From NCBI GenBank assembly GCA_000163555.2, contig ADAC02000001.1:186001-250000 (forward strand): a stretch of 64,000 nt of DNA. Reading direction: 5' to 3'. This document shows, in pieces, positions 8,954 through 17,868 of this stretch (its first letter is position 1; every line of letters begins with the position of its first letter). A program made the translations under genes and the position numbers. Source of the stretch: an alpha proteobacterium HIMB114 (GTDB lineage: Bacteria > Pseudomonadota > Alphaproteobacteria > Pelagibacterales > Pelagibacteraceae). A model generated the notes under the pieces. It was not told where the DNA came from, ran no database searches, and saw nothing but the letters and a program-made list of their open reading frames with translations.

Positions 8954-10005
8954 TGTTTAGAAAAATATTTTAAAATAAAAGGAATAGAAAAAATAATTAA
9001 AAATATTCTTAAAAAGTGATGGTAAGTCACAAATAGTGGGTCAATGTTATAGGCTATACTTATAACGACCATTTCGTGCAAACCTCCAGGTGCAAAACTT
9101 AGAAATGCTGCCATGAAATCAAAACCTAGAAAAACTTTTAAAAGGTAAGCGAAGATTGCTGCAATACCTAAAAGCAAAACCGAAACAATAAATCCATGTA
9201 AAGAATAAAAACCTATTTCTTTAATTGGTAAACCACTCAAACGACATCCAATTGCAGATCCTAGAAATACGAATGCAATATTAATAAAGAAGTCAGGAAA
9301 CCTTGCAGTTGTTATTTCAAATGTGTAGAAAATTCCACAGAGTATCATAGCCGCTAAAATCGGTGCGGAAGGTACTTTTAATCTTTTTAATCCCATTGAT
9401 CCTAGTTGCGCTATTCCTAATAAAAAAATTAGTTCGAGAAAATATCTCAAACTATAATCTGGATTATTTCCATGTGATGAGATTTCCTGGTAACCAACTT
9501 GAGTAACAAACACAAAAGGTAAGATTAATACAATAAACAAAACTCTTGTTGCTTGCGGAATAACAACCTGTCCACTTTCTTTCTTACTATCAGTCATCTG
9601 GTTGATTGCTGCAGCTATAACAACAAAAGCACCAGGCAATCCAGCTAATACGGCAACTAGTTTTCTAAATTTACAAACTTTATAAAAATAAAACGCAACT
9701 ACAATTGAACCAATGATCGTACATACGATCATCGCTATAGATGAATAGATCCATAAATGAATTTTGTATAATAACGTGATATTAAACGATCCAGCTAAAA
9801 TCACACCAATGATTAAAAGAACTGGTAGGAATATTTTTTTATCAAAAGTTATTTTATAACTTGTGAAAGAAACTAATAAATTAAGAAGTAGTGCGCCTAA
9901 TAACCAAGGTAAAGGCAAATGAATTAATGTACCTAGATATCCACCTATTATTCCAATAATTACACTTTTGTAACTTTTTTTAATTGCTTTGAAGTATTCA
10001 GCCAC
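8950..10005 (-). CDS. AbrB-family (COG3180) membrane protein
   Basis: This 351-residue, highly hydrophobic protein has about ten membrane segments in two similar halves. Each half has the family's PxPWLLGALL- or PSAPILAAMI-type start and a GxPGAFVVIAAAINQM- or APGGLHEMVVIS-type motif. The family is often mislabelled as an ammonia monooxygenase or a transcription regulator; it is probably a transporter. The start is GTG at 10005, two bases after the lyase gene stop, so it shares the IclR-headed operon. The substrate is unknown, but the context suggests an organic acid. Confidence 0.82.
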   Translation of the reverse strand: MAEYFKAIKKSYKSVIIGIIGGYLGTLIHLPLPWLLGALLLNLLVSFTSYKITFDKKIFLPVLLIIGVILAGSFNITLLYKIHLWIYSSIAMIVCTIIGSIVVAFYFYKVCKFRKLVAVLAGLPGAFVVIAAAINQMTDSKKESGQVVIPQATRVLFIVLILPFVFVTQVGYQEISSHGNNPDYSLRYFLELIFLLGIAQLGSMGLKRLKVPSAPILAAMILCGIFYTFEITTARFPDFFINIAFVFLGSAIGCRLSGLPIKEIGFYSLHGFIVSVLLLGIAAIFAYLLKVFLGFDFMAAFLSFAPGGLHEMVVISIAYNIDPLFVTYHHFLRIFLIIFSIPFILKYFSKH

Positions 10006-10007
10006 GT

Positions 10008-10856
10008 TTATTTATTTCCTTTTTCAATTTTTATGTATTTTTTAAAATCTAATAAATTTAAAGTATCACTTGCTTTGTTTTTATATTTAGGAATTATATT
10101 TTTTTTAATCAAATCTAAAGTTTGTTTAGTTGAGTCTATATATCCATTTAATATCTGTTGAGAAAATAAAGCAAATTTAAATTTATTTTTACTTACATCT
10201 TTTAAAGTAAATTTTACATTTTGAGTAATGTTAAGCATTAAAGGTATATTTTTTATTTTTTTGTTTATCATGTTTAAATGTTTTATTGAGTTAATGCCGG
10301 TGATGAAAATACAATCTGCACCTAGCTTTTTGAAATGCAAAGCTCTTTTAATAGCCTCGTCAAGCGAACCTGCAGTCAAAGCATCTGTTCTTGCAACAAC
10401 TAGGATATTTTTATTTTCTTTTGCAGCTTTAACTGCAGTTTTAACCCTCTCTTTTGCTTCTTTAAGGTTTAATAATTTAACATGATCGGTTAATGCACAT
10501 CTTTTTGGAAAAACCTGATCCTCTAACACTAGTGCTGAAGCTCCCGCATCTTCTAAATCTTTTACAGTCCTATAAACGTTAGCAAGACCACCAAATCCAG
10601 TATCTGCATCTACAATTATTGGTAATTTTGTATGGTTACAAATTTTTCTAGTCGCATCAACTAATTCTTTTTGAGTGATTAAACTAGCATCAGGAAAACC
10701 CAAGCTTGCAGAGGACAAAGCAAAACCTCCAATAAATGAAATCTTGAATCCTTTATTCTGGATTAATTTTGCAGATAAAGGATCATGACAAGTAGGAAGA
10801 TGATGGGTTTTTTTGTCTTTTAAATATTTTCTTAAAAGTAAAGTTTTTTTATTCAT
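10008..10856 (-). CDS. Isocitrate lyase/PEP mutase-family C-C lyase
   Basis: This cytoplasmic TIM-barrel enzyme of about 282 residues belongs to the family that includes methylisocitrate lyase, dimethylmalate lyase and oxaloacetate decarboxylase. Metal-binding DADTGFGG is at 83-90, and the early FIGGFALSSASLGFPD segment is family-typical. The active-site loop reads KRCAL near 118-122, where cleaving lyases usually have KKCGH or KRCGH. The general-base Cys is kept but the following Gly-His is not. The start at 10856 is chosen for the conserved LLLRKYL N terminus. It overlaps the iclR end by 8 bases. The product is probably pyruvate or glyoxylate plus a second acid, but the substrate is open. 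Confidence 0.85.
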   Translation of the reverse strand: MNKKTLLLRKYLKDKKTHHLPTCHDPLSAKLIQNKGFKISFIGGFALSSASLGFPDASLITQKELVDATRKICNHTKLPIIVDADTGFGGLANVYRTVKDLEDAGASALVLEDQVFPKRCALTDHVKLLNLKEAKERVKTAVKAAKENKNILVVARTDALTAGSLDEAIKRALHFKKLGADCIFITGINSIKHLNMINKKIKNIPLMLNITQNVKFTLKDVSKNKFKFALFSQQILNGYIDSTKQTLDLIKKNIIPKYKNKASDTLNLLDFKKYIKIEKGNK

Positions 10857-11526
10857 TTGATAATAATGTTTTAAGTTTATCTTGATAGCTTGATAGTATT
10901 TTATAGTACTTTGATACTGACTTGTTAGTAAAAAATTGTTTCCATCCTGAAACACTAATTGTTCCTTTAAAATTATCTTTATTATCAAAAACAGGCAAAG
11001 CTACGCTTGCTATATTATCTAGTCTCTCACCTGCAGTAAAAATATATCCCTTCTTACTTATTTGATTTTTTAGCTCTGAATTATCTTCAGTATAAGCAAG
11101 TAAAACTTTTCCCGTAGCAGATGTTAATTCAAAAGTTGTACCTTCTACGACATAATGATTTAATTCAGACTTAGAATTTACACGATATAGGCATACTTTT
11201 TTACTTCCAGCTTTTACCCAATAACCTGTTGATTGACCTGTGGTTTCACAAATTTCACTTAGGATTTCTTTTATTTCATTTCCAATTTTAAAATTTGAAT
11301 TGTAAATTGAACCAAGTTTCCAACTTCCGGGACCCAAACGATAACTTCCATTAATTTCATTTTTAATTAGGAAATTATGCTTAATTAAAGAACTGCATAT
11401 TCTTAATATTGTTGATTTATTTAATTGAGTGATCACTGTTAATTCTTTTAAAGAAATACTTTTATTTGCATCATCGAATGAATTTAAAATTTGAAAAGCT
11501 TTATCTAATACTTTTATGGTACTCAT
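10849..11526 (-). CDS. IclR-family transcription regulator
   Basis: This 225-residue regulator has an N-terminal winged helix (residues about 5-65, with LKELTVITQLNKSTILRICSSL as the helix-turn-helix) and a C-terminal effector-binding domain. The family responds to small organic acids. It is divergent from an MmgE/PrpD gene and heads an operon with the lyase and AbrB-type genes. A 17-bp palindrome begins four bases upstream of its start codon, which fits autoregulation. The same palindrome recurs at three other divergent promoters in the island, so this is the best candidate for the island-wide regulator. Confidence 0.92.
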   Translation of the reverse strand: MSTIKVLDKAFQILNSFDDANKSISLKELTVITQLNKSTILRICSSLIKHNFLIKNEINGSYRLGPGSWKLGSIYNSNFKIGNEIKEILSEICETTGQSTGYWVKAGSKKVCLYRVNSKSELNHYVVEGTTFELTSATGKVLLAYTEDNSELKNQISKKGYIFTAGERLDNIASVALPVFDNKDNFKGTISVSGWKQFFTNKSVSKYYKILSSYQDKLKTLLSNE

Positions 11527-11529
11527 AAT

Positions 11530-11546
11530 GTTTTACAATGTGAAAC
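11530..11546. promoter_or_regulatory. Putative IclR operator, site 1
   Basis: The palindrome GTTTTACAATGTGAAAC (half sites GTTTYA and TGAAAC around a 5-base centre) lies in the iclR-mmgE divergent gap, four bases from the iclR start. A TTGACA at 11570-11575 may be the -35 of the rightward promoter; the -10 is unclear, around 11596-11602. Assignment to IclR is inferred from position and from recurrence at 16337, 18944 and 36464. Confidence 0.7.
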
Positions 11547-11626
11547 AACATTTTATATTATAAAATTTGTTGACAATCTATATTATTTTTGTTGAAGTAT
11601 ATTTTTTTAAAATAAAGGGGACAAAG

Positions 11627-13051
11627 ATGGGCAAAGCTTACACACCAAATATCAAATCAGATAAAGGTAAAAACTTAACAAAATACGTAGCAGAGTTCGT
11701 AAAAAAAAATAAATACAACTCAATACCAAAAAAAGTAGTAGAATTAGGAAAGAAACATATTTTAGACGGCTTCGGTCTAGCATTATCAGGGTCAGTCGCA
11801 AGAACTGGAGATTATTTATTTAAGCATATTAAACAAAATTCAGCAAAAGGTAGAGCAACTGTAATTGGTTCTAAGATGAAAGTGACCTCGCGTTTCGCAG
11901 CATTAGCAAACGGTACAGGTATCCACTCAGATGATTATGATGATACACAACTTGCTGTCCAAAAAGATAGAGTTTATGGTTTGCTTACTCACCCCACAGC
12001 ACCATGTCTACCAAGCGCTTTAGCAGAAGGTGAACTAAAAAAAATTAATGGTAAAGATTTCTTAAATGCATATTTAATTGGTGTGGATGTTGAGTGTAAA
12101 GTTTCAGAGGCAATGTCTCCAAGACATTACCAGCATGGTTTTCACTCTACTGCAACATGTGGAACTTTAGCATCTGCGTCTGCAGCTGCAAAAATCAGAG
12201 GCTATAATGTTGATAAAATTCAGAGATCGCTAGCAATTGCTGCATCATTAAGTGCAGGACTAAGAGAAAACTTTGGCACAATGACAAAACCACTTCACGC
12301 TGGAAGAGCAGCTGAGAGTGGAGTTGTTGCTTGTGATTTAGTTGGATATGGATGGTCTGCAACTGATAAAATTTTAGAGTCGCCAAGAGGTTTTTTTCAA
12401 GCTCATGGTGGTGGATATAATTTAAATTCAATCAAAGGCCAGCTAGGTAGACCTTGGACTTTTTCTAAACCAGGTATTTCAATTAAGCCACATCCATGCG
12501 GATCTTTAACACACCCTGGAATGACAAAAATGTTAGAACTAATTTTAAAACATGACATCAAACCACAAGACGTCGTTAAAGTTGATGTGGGTACAAACCA
12601 TAACATGCAAAATGCATTAATACACCATAGGCCAACTAATGAGTTTCAAGCGAAATTTAGTATGGAATATTCTATGGCAATTTTGTTGGTTCAAAGAAGA
12701 GCTTACATACCTGAATACCAAGATAAAAGAATTAATAAACCAGATGTTCAGAAAATGTTAAGAAAAATTAATTTCTATAAAAATAAAGTTGCTGAGGCTG
12801 CAGGTTATGACAAGATGACAACTATTATTGACATTTATCTTAAAAATGGAAAGAAAATATCTGGTAGAGGTGATTTTGGAAAAGGAAGTCCAATGATCCC
12901 AATGTCTTATGATGAAGTAGCAGACAAATTCTTAGGATGTTGTGAATTTGCTAAATGGCCTACTAAAAAGTCAAAGGCAATTATCGAAACTGTAAGACAT
13001 TTGGAAAAATTAAAGGATATAAGAAAATTAACCAACTTATTATCTAAATAA
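11627..13051 (+). CDS. MmgE/PrpD-family protein 1
   Basis: This 474-residue enzyme belongs to the family of 2-methylcitrate dehydratase, cis-aconitate decarboxylase and iminodisuccinate epimerase. Family marks are the LANGTGIHSDDYDDTQ active-site segment, YLIGVDVECKVSEA, HSTATCGTLASASAAAKIRG, and KPHPCGSLTHP late in the protein. I place the start at 11627, behind AAAGGGGACAAAG; an upstream ATG at 11567 would run through the promoter. It is the first gene right of the IclR operator and is followed after 6 bases by a 2-hydroxyacid dehydrogenase. The exact substrate is unknown. Confidence 0.88.
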   Translation: MGKAYTPNIKSDKGKNLTKYVAEFVKKNKYNSIPKKVVELGKKHILDGFGLALSGSVARTGDYLFKHIKQNSAKGRATVIGSKMKVTSRFAALANGTGIHSDDYDDTQLAVQKDRVYGLLTHPTAPCLPSALAEGELKKINGKDFLNAYLIGVDVECKVSEAMSPRHYQHGFHSTATCGTLASASAAAKIRGYNVDKIQRSLAIAASLSAGLRENFGTMTKPLHAGRAAESGVVACDLVGYGWSATDKILESPRGFFQAHGGGYNLNSIKGQLGRPWTFSKPGISIKPHPCGSLTHPGMTKMLELILKHDIKPQDVVKVDVGTNHNMQNALIHHRPTNEFQAKFSMEYSMAILLVQRRAYIPEYQDKRINKPDVQKMLRKINFYKNKVAEAAGYDKMTTIIDIYLKNGKKISGRGDFGKGSPMIPMSYDEVADKFLGCCEFAKWPTKKSKAIIETVRHLEKLKDIRKLTNLLSK

Positions 13052-13057
13052 TTTTTC

Positions 13058-14005
13058 ATGAAAGTTGCTATACTTGATGATTATCAGGCTATAGCTGATC
13101 AACTAGTTGATTGGTCTAGATTTGAAAATAGCTGTGATGTTAAAGTTTTTAACCAGCCGTTTGAGAATGAAGAACATGCTATTGAAAACTTAAAAGATTT
13201 TGAGGCTCTCTTAATTATGAGAGAGCGGACACCAATTACAGAGAAACTAATTGATGGTTGTCCAAAATTAAAATTTATTGCAACTAGTGGAATGAGAAAT
13301 TTGGGTATCGATTTAGATTATGCAAAATCTAAAGGAATAATTGTTTCAGGATCGGAAGGTAATAAAAATCCTACTGCTGAGTTGACGTGGGCATTAATTT
13401 TAGGATTATCAAGAAATCTCAAACAGGAATCTGAAAATATGTACCAAGGTTATTGGCAAACAACTATTGGTTTTGAGCTTAAAGGAAAAACTCTTGGAAT
13501 TATGGGGCTTGGAAAGTTAGGTTGCATGGTTGCAAAAGTTGGGAAGGCTTTTGGGATGGATATTATAGCTTGGAGTGAAAACTTAAAAATGTCACACGCA
13601 GAAGAAAATGGTGCTTTGGCTGTTACAAAAGATGAGCTATTTGAAAAGTCAGATTTTTTATCAATACATTATCTTTTGAGTGAAAGGAGTAAAAATTTAG
13701 TAAAGTATGAAGATTTAGCAAAAATGAAAAAAACAGCTTTTATAATTAATACATCAAGAGGACCAATTATAAATGAAGATGATTTGATTAAAGCTCTTCA
13801 AGAAGAGATAATAGCAGGAGCAGGTTTGGATGTTTATAATATAGAACCACTACCTGAAAATCATAAGTTAAGATTTTTACCTAATGTTTTGTTAACGCCT
13901 CATATTGGATATGTAACAGTTGATAATTATATGAAATGGTACACTCAAATGGCAGAAGATCTTCAGGCTTTTATAGATGGAAGCCCAATAAGAGTTTTGA
14001 ATTAA
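13058..14005 (+). CDS. D-isomer-specific 2-hydroxyacid dehydrogenase
   Basis: This 315-residue NAD(P)-dependent dehydrogenase interconverts a 2-hydroxyacid and a 2-oxoacid. The Rossmann motif GIMGLGKLG is near residue 150. The conserved NTSRGPIINEDDL (catalytic Arg nearby), GAGLDVYNIEPLP (Glu) and LTPHIGY (His) segments are present. It is co-transcribed with MmgE/PrpD protein 1 under the IclR-site promoter. In this context it may process a lyase product or substrate. The family is certain; the substrate is not. Confidence 0.9.
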   Translation: MKVAILDDYQAIADQLVDWSRFENSCDVKVFNQPFENEEHAIENLKDFEALLIMRERTPITEKLIDGCPKLKFIATSGMRNLGIDLDYAKSKGIIVSGSEGNKNPTAELTWALILGLSRNLKQESENMYQGYWQTTIGFELKGKTLGIMGLGKLGCMVAKVGKAFGMDIIAWSENLKMSHAEENGALAVTKDELFEKSDFLSIHYLLSERSKNLVKYEDLAKMKKTAFIINTSRGPIINEDDLIKALQEEIIAGAGLDVYNIEPLPENHKLRFLPNVLLTPHIGYVTVDNYMKWYTQMAEDLQAFIDGSPIRVLN

Positions 14006-14014
14006 AAAATAAAA

Positions 14015-14401
14015 TTATATTTTTTTCCAAATACCTTCGGCTGTAGCTAAAAGTTTATCTTCACACTTAATTTCTCCATACATAAAGATCAATGTATTTG
14101 TATGTTTTTTTATTTTTGCGTATCCAATGATTTTATCTCCAACTTTTGATCCTCCAATAAAATTAGTATTTAAACTAATAGTCACCGCTCTTCCTTTAAT
14201 AACCTGATGTGCTGAGGTACCCATGCCTGAGTCCAGCATCGACATAACAAAACCACCATGAGTTACACCACCGGCATTCATATGAAATTCTTTGATAGTA
14301 GTAGTAAACTCAAATTCAGTATCTGATATTTTCCTAAACTCTAATCCACCGTTGTGTTTCATGAAACCAACTTTGCTTATATTTCTAAAATTCTCAGTCA
14401 T
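14015..14401 (-). CDS. PaaI-type hotdog thioesterase
   Basis: This 128-residue single hotdog-domain protein is of the PaaI/acyl-CoA thioesterase family. The MNAGGVTHGGFVMSMLDSGMGTSA segment is the family's catalytic helix region, with the HGG start and an Asp. The following VTISLNTNFIGGSKVGDKI strand is also typical. It hydrolyses acyl-CoA esters. It is co-directional with the cupin gene (3-base gap) and convergent with the dehydrogenase, 9 bases apart. Confidence 0.85.
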   Translation of the reverse strand: MTENFRNISKVGFMKHNGGLEFRKISDTEFEFTTTIKEFHMNAGGVTHGGFVMSMLDSGMGTSAHQVIKGRAVTISLNTNFIGGSKVGDKIIGYAKIKKHTNTLIFMYGEIKCEDKLLATAEGIWKKI

Positions 14402-14404
14402 TGA

Positions 14405-14806
14405 TTATTTATGTTCATTTAAAATTTTATTAGTTTTATCAGTCAGTACATCTGTTCTTGTTGCATTAGCATTTGCATATGTCCAATAAATTTTTAATTT
14501 CTCTTTTTTTTTGTTCATGAAACGATGTGGAATTTTAGCTGGTATCCAGCTAACTTCTCCTTTTTTTAGAATATATTTTTTTTTATTAATTTCAGCTATA
14601 GCCGTACCTTCAAGGATCATCACAGCTTCCTCACAGTTATGATAATGTAAGTTAATAGATTTATTTTGAGGAATTATTGTTATTCCACTAATCATTTTTT
14701 TTGATCCCTGTTTTTTGTTAATAAAAATTTTAGTTTTTACGCTACCAAACCTTTTAATGGGTTTAATTTTTTGTTCTTTAAAAATTTTTTCTTTAATTTG
14801 TTTCAT
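14405..14806 (-). CDS. Small cupin protein
   Basis: This cupin-fold protein has about 133 residues. The metal-site pattern is visible as NLHYHNCEEAVMILEGTA, and the second motif ends in WIPAKIPHRFMN. Such stand-alone cupins resemble mannose-6-phosphate isomerase C-domains or acid decarboxylase and isomerase helpers; no specific reaction can be given. The ATG at 14806 is preferred over the TTG at 14815. It is divergent from the decarboxylating dehydrogenase gene. An inverted repeat (TTTTCAA at 14809-14815, TTGAAAA at 14831-14837) spans the 30-base gap. Confidence 0.78.
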   Translation of the reverse strand: MKQIKEKIFKEQKIKPIKRFGSVKTKIFINKKQGSKKMISGITIIPQNKSINLHYHNCEEAVMILEGTAIAEINKKKYILKKGEVSWIPAKIPHRFMNKKKEKLKIYWTYANANATRTDVLTDKTNKILNEHK

Positions 14807-14836
14807 TTTTTTCAATATATATATAAAAAGTTGAAA

Positions 14837-15910
14837 ATGAGTAATCTTAAATTTTTAGTATTAGAGGGCGATGGAATTGGTCCTGAAATTGCAAAAGCAT
14901 CAGTTGATGTATTACAAGCAGCACTAAAACTATATGATTTAAAAGTTAATCTCGTATATGAAGAAATAGGTTTTGCTTCTTTGAAAAAACACAAAACAAC
15001 TTTTAGAAGTGAAGTTTTAAAAATAGCAGAAAAATGTGACGGTATGATTTTAGGTACCTGTTCTCACAATGATTATCCTCCGACTGAGGAAGGCGGTTTG
15101 AACCCATCAGGGGTAATCAGAAAATATTTTGATTTATATGCAAATGTAAGACCAGCAAAAAATAGATTAGGAAAATTAGAAAGATTTCCAATGGGTATTG
15201 ATTGCTTAGTTATGAGAGAAAATACAGAAGGATTTTATTCAGACCGTAATATGTTTAAAGGGGTAGGGGAGTTAATGCCAACTCCTGATGTAGCGATTTC
15301 CATTAGAAATATCACCAGAAAAGGCTCAACTAGAATTGCAGAAATTGGTTTTAAGTACGCAATGGAAAGAAGGAAAAAATTAGTAGCAATCCATAAAGCA
15401 AATGTACTTCGCTATAGTGATGGTTTATTTTTAGAGTGCGCAAGGCAGGTCTCTAAAAAATATCCTGAGGTAGAGTATAAAGAGCAAATTGTAGACTCAA
15501 TGTCTGCAATGTTAATTAGAGATCCTTCTGTCTTTGATGTTATTTTAGCTACAAATTTATTTGGAGACAATCTTTCCGATGCAGCTTCTGAAATAGCTGG
15601 AGGCCTTGGTTTAGCAGAGTCAATAAATGCAGGTGAAAATTATTGTATTGCCCAAGCCCAGCACGGATCAGCTCCTGATATTGCAGGTAAAAATATTGCA
15701 AATCCAGTATCATTAATTGGATCTACTGCAATGATGTTAGACTGGTTGGGTAAGAAGAATAATAATCAACAATTAAAAGAAATTGCGCAAATGATCGAAG
15801 ATGCAATTGATAAAACTATAATCAATCCAAAGACAAGAACATCAGATATTGGTGGAAATTTATCAACTACTGATTTTACAGATGTATTAATTTCTAATTT
15901 AAAAAAATAA
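14837..15910 (+). CDS. Isocitrate/isopropylmalate dehydrogenase-family enzyme
   Basis: This oxidative decarboxylase of about 357 residues acts on a beta-carboxyl 2-hydroxyacid. The N-terminal LEGDGIGPEI, the MRENTEGFYSD loop, HKANVLRYSDGLFLE, the metal-site Asp residues in ATNLFGDNLSDAASEIAGGLGLA, and the nucleotide-site QAQHGSAPDIAGKNIANP are all present. The Leu-rich loop of true isopropylmalate dehydrogenase is not obvious, so isocitrate, homoisocitrate, tartrate or a related acid is possible. I use the ATG at 14837, where the conserved domain begins; a frame from 14771 would overlap the divergent cupin. Confidence 0.87.
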   Translation: MSNLKFLVLEGDGIGPEIAKASVDVLQAALKLYDLKVNLVYEEIGFASLKKHKTTFRSEVLKIAEKCDGMILGTCSHNDYPPTEEGGLNPSGVIRKYFDLYANVRPAKNRLGKLERFPMGIDCLVMRENTEGFYSDRNMFKGVGELMPTPDVAISIRNITRKGSTRIAEIGFKYAMERRKKLVAIHKANVLRYSDGLFLECARQVSKKYPEVEYKEQIVDSMSAMLIRDPSVFDVILATNLFGDNLSDAASEIAGGLGLAESINAGENYCIAQAQHGSAPDIAGKNIANPVSLIGSTAMMLDWLGKKNNNQQLKEIAQMIEDAIDKTIINPKTRTSDIGGNLSTTDFTDVLISNLKK

Positions 15911-15919
15911 TTTTTAATT

Positions 15920-16315
15920 TTAATCTTTTGGCTTGAACTTTAGCGCTTTACCGTTGTTACAAAACCTTTTACCAGTTGGCTCTGGACCATCATCAAATAT
16001 ATGCCCATGATGACTACCACATTTTGCACAATGATACTCTGTTCTAGGATAGCCTACGTGATGATCTGTTTTAGTTTCAAATACCTCTGGTTTACTTTCA
16101 AAGAAAGATGGCCATCCACTCCCGCTTTCATATTTTTTCTCAGAATCAAACAATAAAGTATCACATCCGGCACAATGATATGTCCCTGTCCTTTTTTCAG
16201 AATTTAATTTACTACTACCTGGAGGTTCAGTTCCTTCTTCGCGCATAATCAGAAACTGTTCTTGATCTAAAATTTTTCTCCATTCTTCAATATTTTTATT
16301 TTTAAAATCTGACAT
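15920..16315 (-). CDS. msrB: Methionine-R-sulfoxide reductase MsrB
   Basis: This cytoplasmic enzyme of about 131 residues reduces methionine-R-sulfoxide in proteins. Two CxxC zinc pairs (CAGC and CAKC), the SGSGWPSFFE segment and the catalytic Cys in GKRFCNNGKALKF define it. The ATG at 16315 is preferred to the TTG at 16324. It sits divergent from the tricarballylate-dehydrogenase-like gene, across the second IclR-like site. Confidence 0.93.
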   Translation of the reverse strand: MSDFKNKNIEEWRKILDQEQFLIMREEGTEPPGSSKLNSEKRTGTYHCAGCDTLLFDSEKKYESGSGWPSFFESKPEVFETKTDHHVGYPRTEYHCAKCGSHHGHIFDDGPEPTGKRFCNNGKALKFKPKD

Positions 16316-16336
16316 CGATTTCAAAATAGATGAATG

Positions 16337-16353
16337 ATTTCATATTGTAAAAT
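16337..16353. promoter_or_regulatory. Putative IclR operator, site 2 (weaker)
   Basis: ATTTCATATTGTAAAAT is a near-palindrome with the same half-site spacing as the three stronger sites. It differs from the consensus GTTTYAYAWTGTGAAAY at two positions (first base A, and A instead of G in the right half). It lies between msrB and the TcuA-like gene, about 45 bases before the latter's ATG. Confidence 0.5.
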
Positions 16354-16398
16354 AATTTTTCTCTTTCAAATAAAATAAATTATATTAAATACTCACCC

Positions 16399-17868
16399 AT
16401 GATCAAATATGATGTCGTCGTCGTTGGAGCAGGTAATGCCGCACTATCATCTGCGCTGGCAGCAAAAGATAATGGTGCAAAAAACATTCTAGTATTAGAA
16501 AAAGCTTCACAAAAAGAACGTGGCGGAAATAGTAGATATACTAATGGAGCATATAGATTTGCCTATAATGGATTTTCAGATTTAAAAAAAATTATTCCAA
16601 GTTTAAAAAATTCAAACAGTATAGATTATGGGAAATATACTGTGAGTGACTTTTTAAAAGATATGAAAAAAGTAACTGACGGTAAAACTGATAAAGTATT
16701 GTCAAAAACATTGACCTCAAAAAGTTTTGAAACAATTCATTGGCTAAGTAAAAAAGGTTTGAAGTTTAAACCGATAGAAGGTCGACAGTCTTTTAAAATA
16801 AATGGAGTAATGAAATATTGGGGTGGTTTAACATTAGAAGTTAATGGTCAAGGTGAAAAACTTGTGGATTCATTATTAAAAATTACAAAAAAAAACGGAA
16901 TCAAAATTCAATATGATTCAGCGGCCACTGATTTAATTTACGAGGATAATCAAATTAAAGGTGTAGAAGTATTATATAAAAACAAACCTCAAAAAATTTA
17001 TGCCCAGTCAGTTGTATTAGCTTGTGGAGGTTTCGAGTCTAGTTCAGAGATGAGAACACGATATTTAGGACCAGGCTGGGAAATGGCTAAAGTTAGAGGA
17101 ACAAAGCATAATACTGGAGATGGTTTAACCATGGCTTTAAAAGTAGGAGCTTCTCCTTACGGAAATTGGTCAGGCTGCCATGCAGTATTTCATGACATGA
17201 ATGGACCTGAGTTTAGCGATTTAAAAATAAGTAATAAGTATAGAAAAATTAGTTACCCTTGGGGGATTGTTTTAAATGCAAATGGAGAAAGGTTTGTTGA
17301 TGAGGGTGAAGACTTTAGAAATTATACTTACGCTAAATTTGGAAGAGAGGTCATAAAGCAACCAAATCAGATTGGCTGGCAGATCTTTGATCAAAAAGTC
17401 AGACACATGCTGTATCCAGAATATGATGTAAAATCTGCAACTATGGTTAAAGCTAAAACAATTGAAGAATTAGTAAAAAAACTCTCAGGAGTTAATAGCG
17501 CTAAAGCTTTACAGACAATCAAAGAATATAATGAATCTGTTAGAGACGACATTAAGTATGATCCAACAATTAAAGATGGAAGATGCACAGAAGGATTAAA
17601 AGTAAATAAAACAAATTGGGCTAATAAAATAGATCAAGCTCCTTTTTATGCGTACGGCGTTACATGTGGTATTACATTCACATTTGGTGGCTTAAGAGTT
17701 AATAATAAGTGCCAAGTATTAAATAAAGTCATGAAACCTATTAAAGGTCTTTATGCTGCTGGAGAGATGATAGGTGGAATTTTCTATTTTAATTATCCAG
17801 GCGGAAGCGGTTTAACCTCAGGAGCTGTATTCGGTAAGATTGCAGGACAATCTGCAGCAAGAGTTTAA
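16399..17868 (+). CDS. TcuA-like FAD-dependent tricarballylate dehydrogenase
   Basis: This 489-residue flavoprotein belongs to the succinate dehydrogenase/fumarate reductase flavoprotein family. The FAD motif VVVGAGNAALSSALAA is at the N terminus, followed by ERGGNSRYTNGAYRFAY. The SFKINGVMKYWGGLTLEVNGQGE region resembles TcuA, which oxidises tricarballylate to cis-aconitate. The C-terminal FAD contact GGIFYFNYPGGSGLTSGAVFG is also present. TcuA normally passes electrons to TcuB, which is not seen in this window. Neighbouring aconitase, PrpF and tricarboxylate transporter genes support a tricarboxylate substrate. Related fumarate reductase-type enzymes remain an alternative. Confidence 0.8.
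   Translation: MIKYDVVVVGAGNAALSSALAAKDNGAKNILVLEKASQKERGGNSRYTNGAYRFAYNGFSDLKKIIPSLKNSNSIDYGKYTVSDFLKDMKKVTDGKTDKVLSKTLTSKSFETIHWLSKKGLKFKPIEGRQSFKINGVMKYWGGLTLEVNGQGEKLVDSLLKITKKNGIKIQYDSAATDLIYEDNQIKGVEVLYKNKPQKIYAQSVVLACGGFESSSEMRTRYLGPGWEMAKVRGTKHNTGDGLTMALKVGASPYGNWSGCHAVFHDMNGPEFSDLKISNKYRKISYPWGIVLNANGERFVDEGEDFRNYTYAKFGREVIKQPNQIGWQIFDQKVRHMLYPEYDVKSATMVKAKTIEELVKKLSGVNSAKALQTIKEYNESVRDDIKYDPTIKDGRCTEGLKVNKTNWANKIDQAPFYAYGVTCGITFTFGGLRVNNKCQVLNKVMKPIKGLYAAGEMIGGIFYFNYPGGSGLTSGAVFGKIAGQSAARV

Noticed and set aside
8950-10005. Annotation as ammonia monooxygenase or AbrB DNA-binding regulator
   Set aside because: The protein is a many-segment membrane protein of COG3180; those names are historical and do not fit.
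11567-11626. Upstream ATG extending MmgE/PrpD protein 1 by 20 residues
   Set aside because: The extension covers the TTGACA promoter element and is hydrophobic and unlike the family; the ATG at 11627 has a strong ribosome site.
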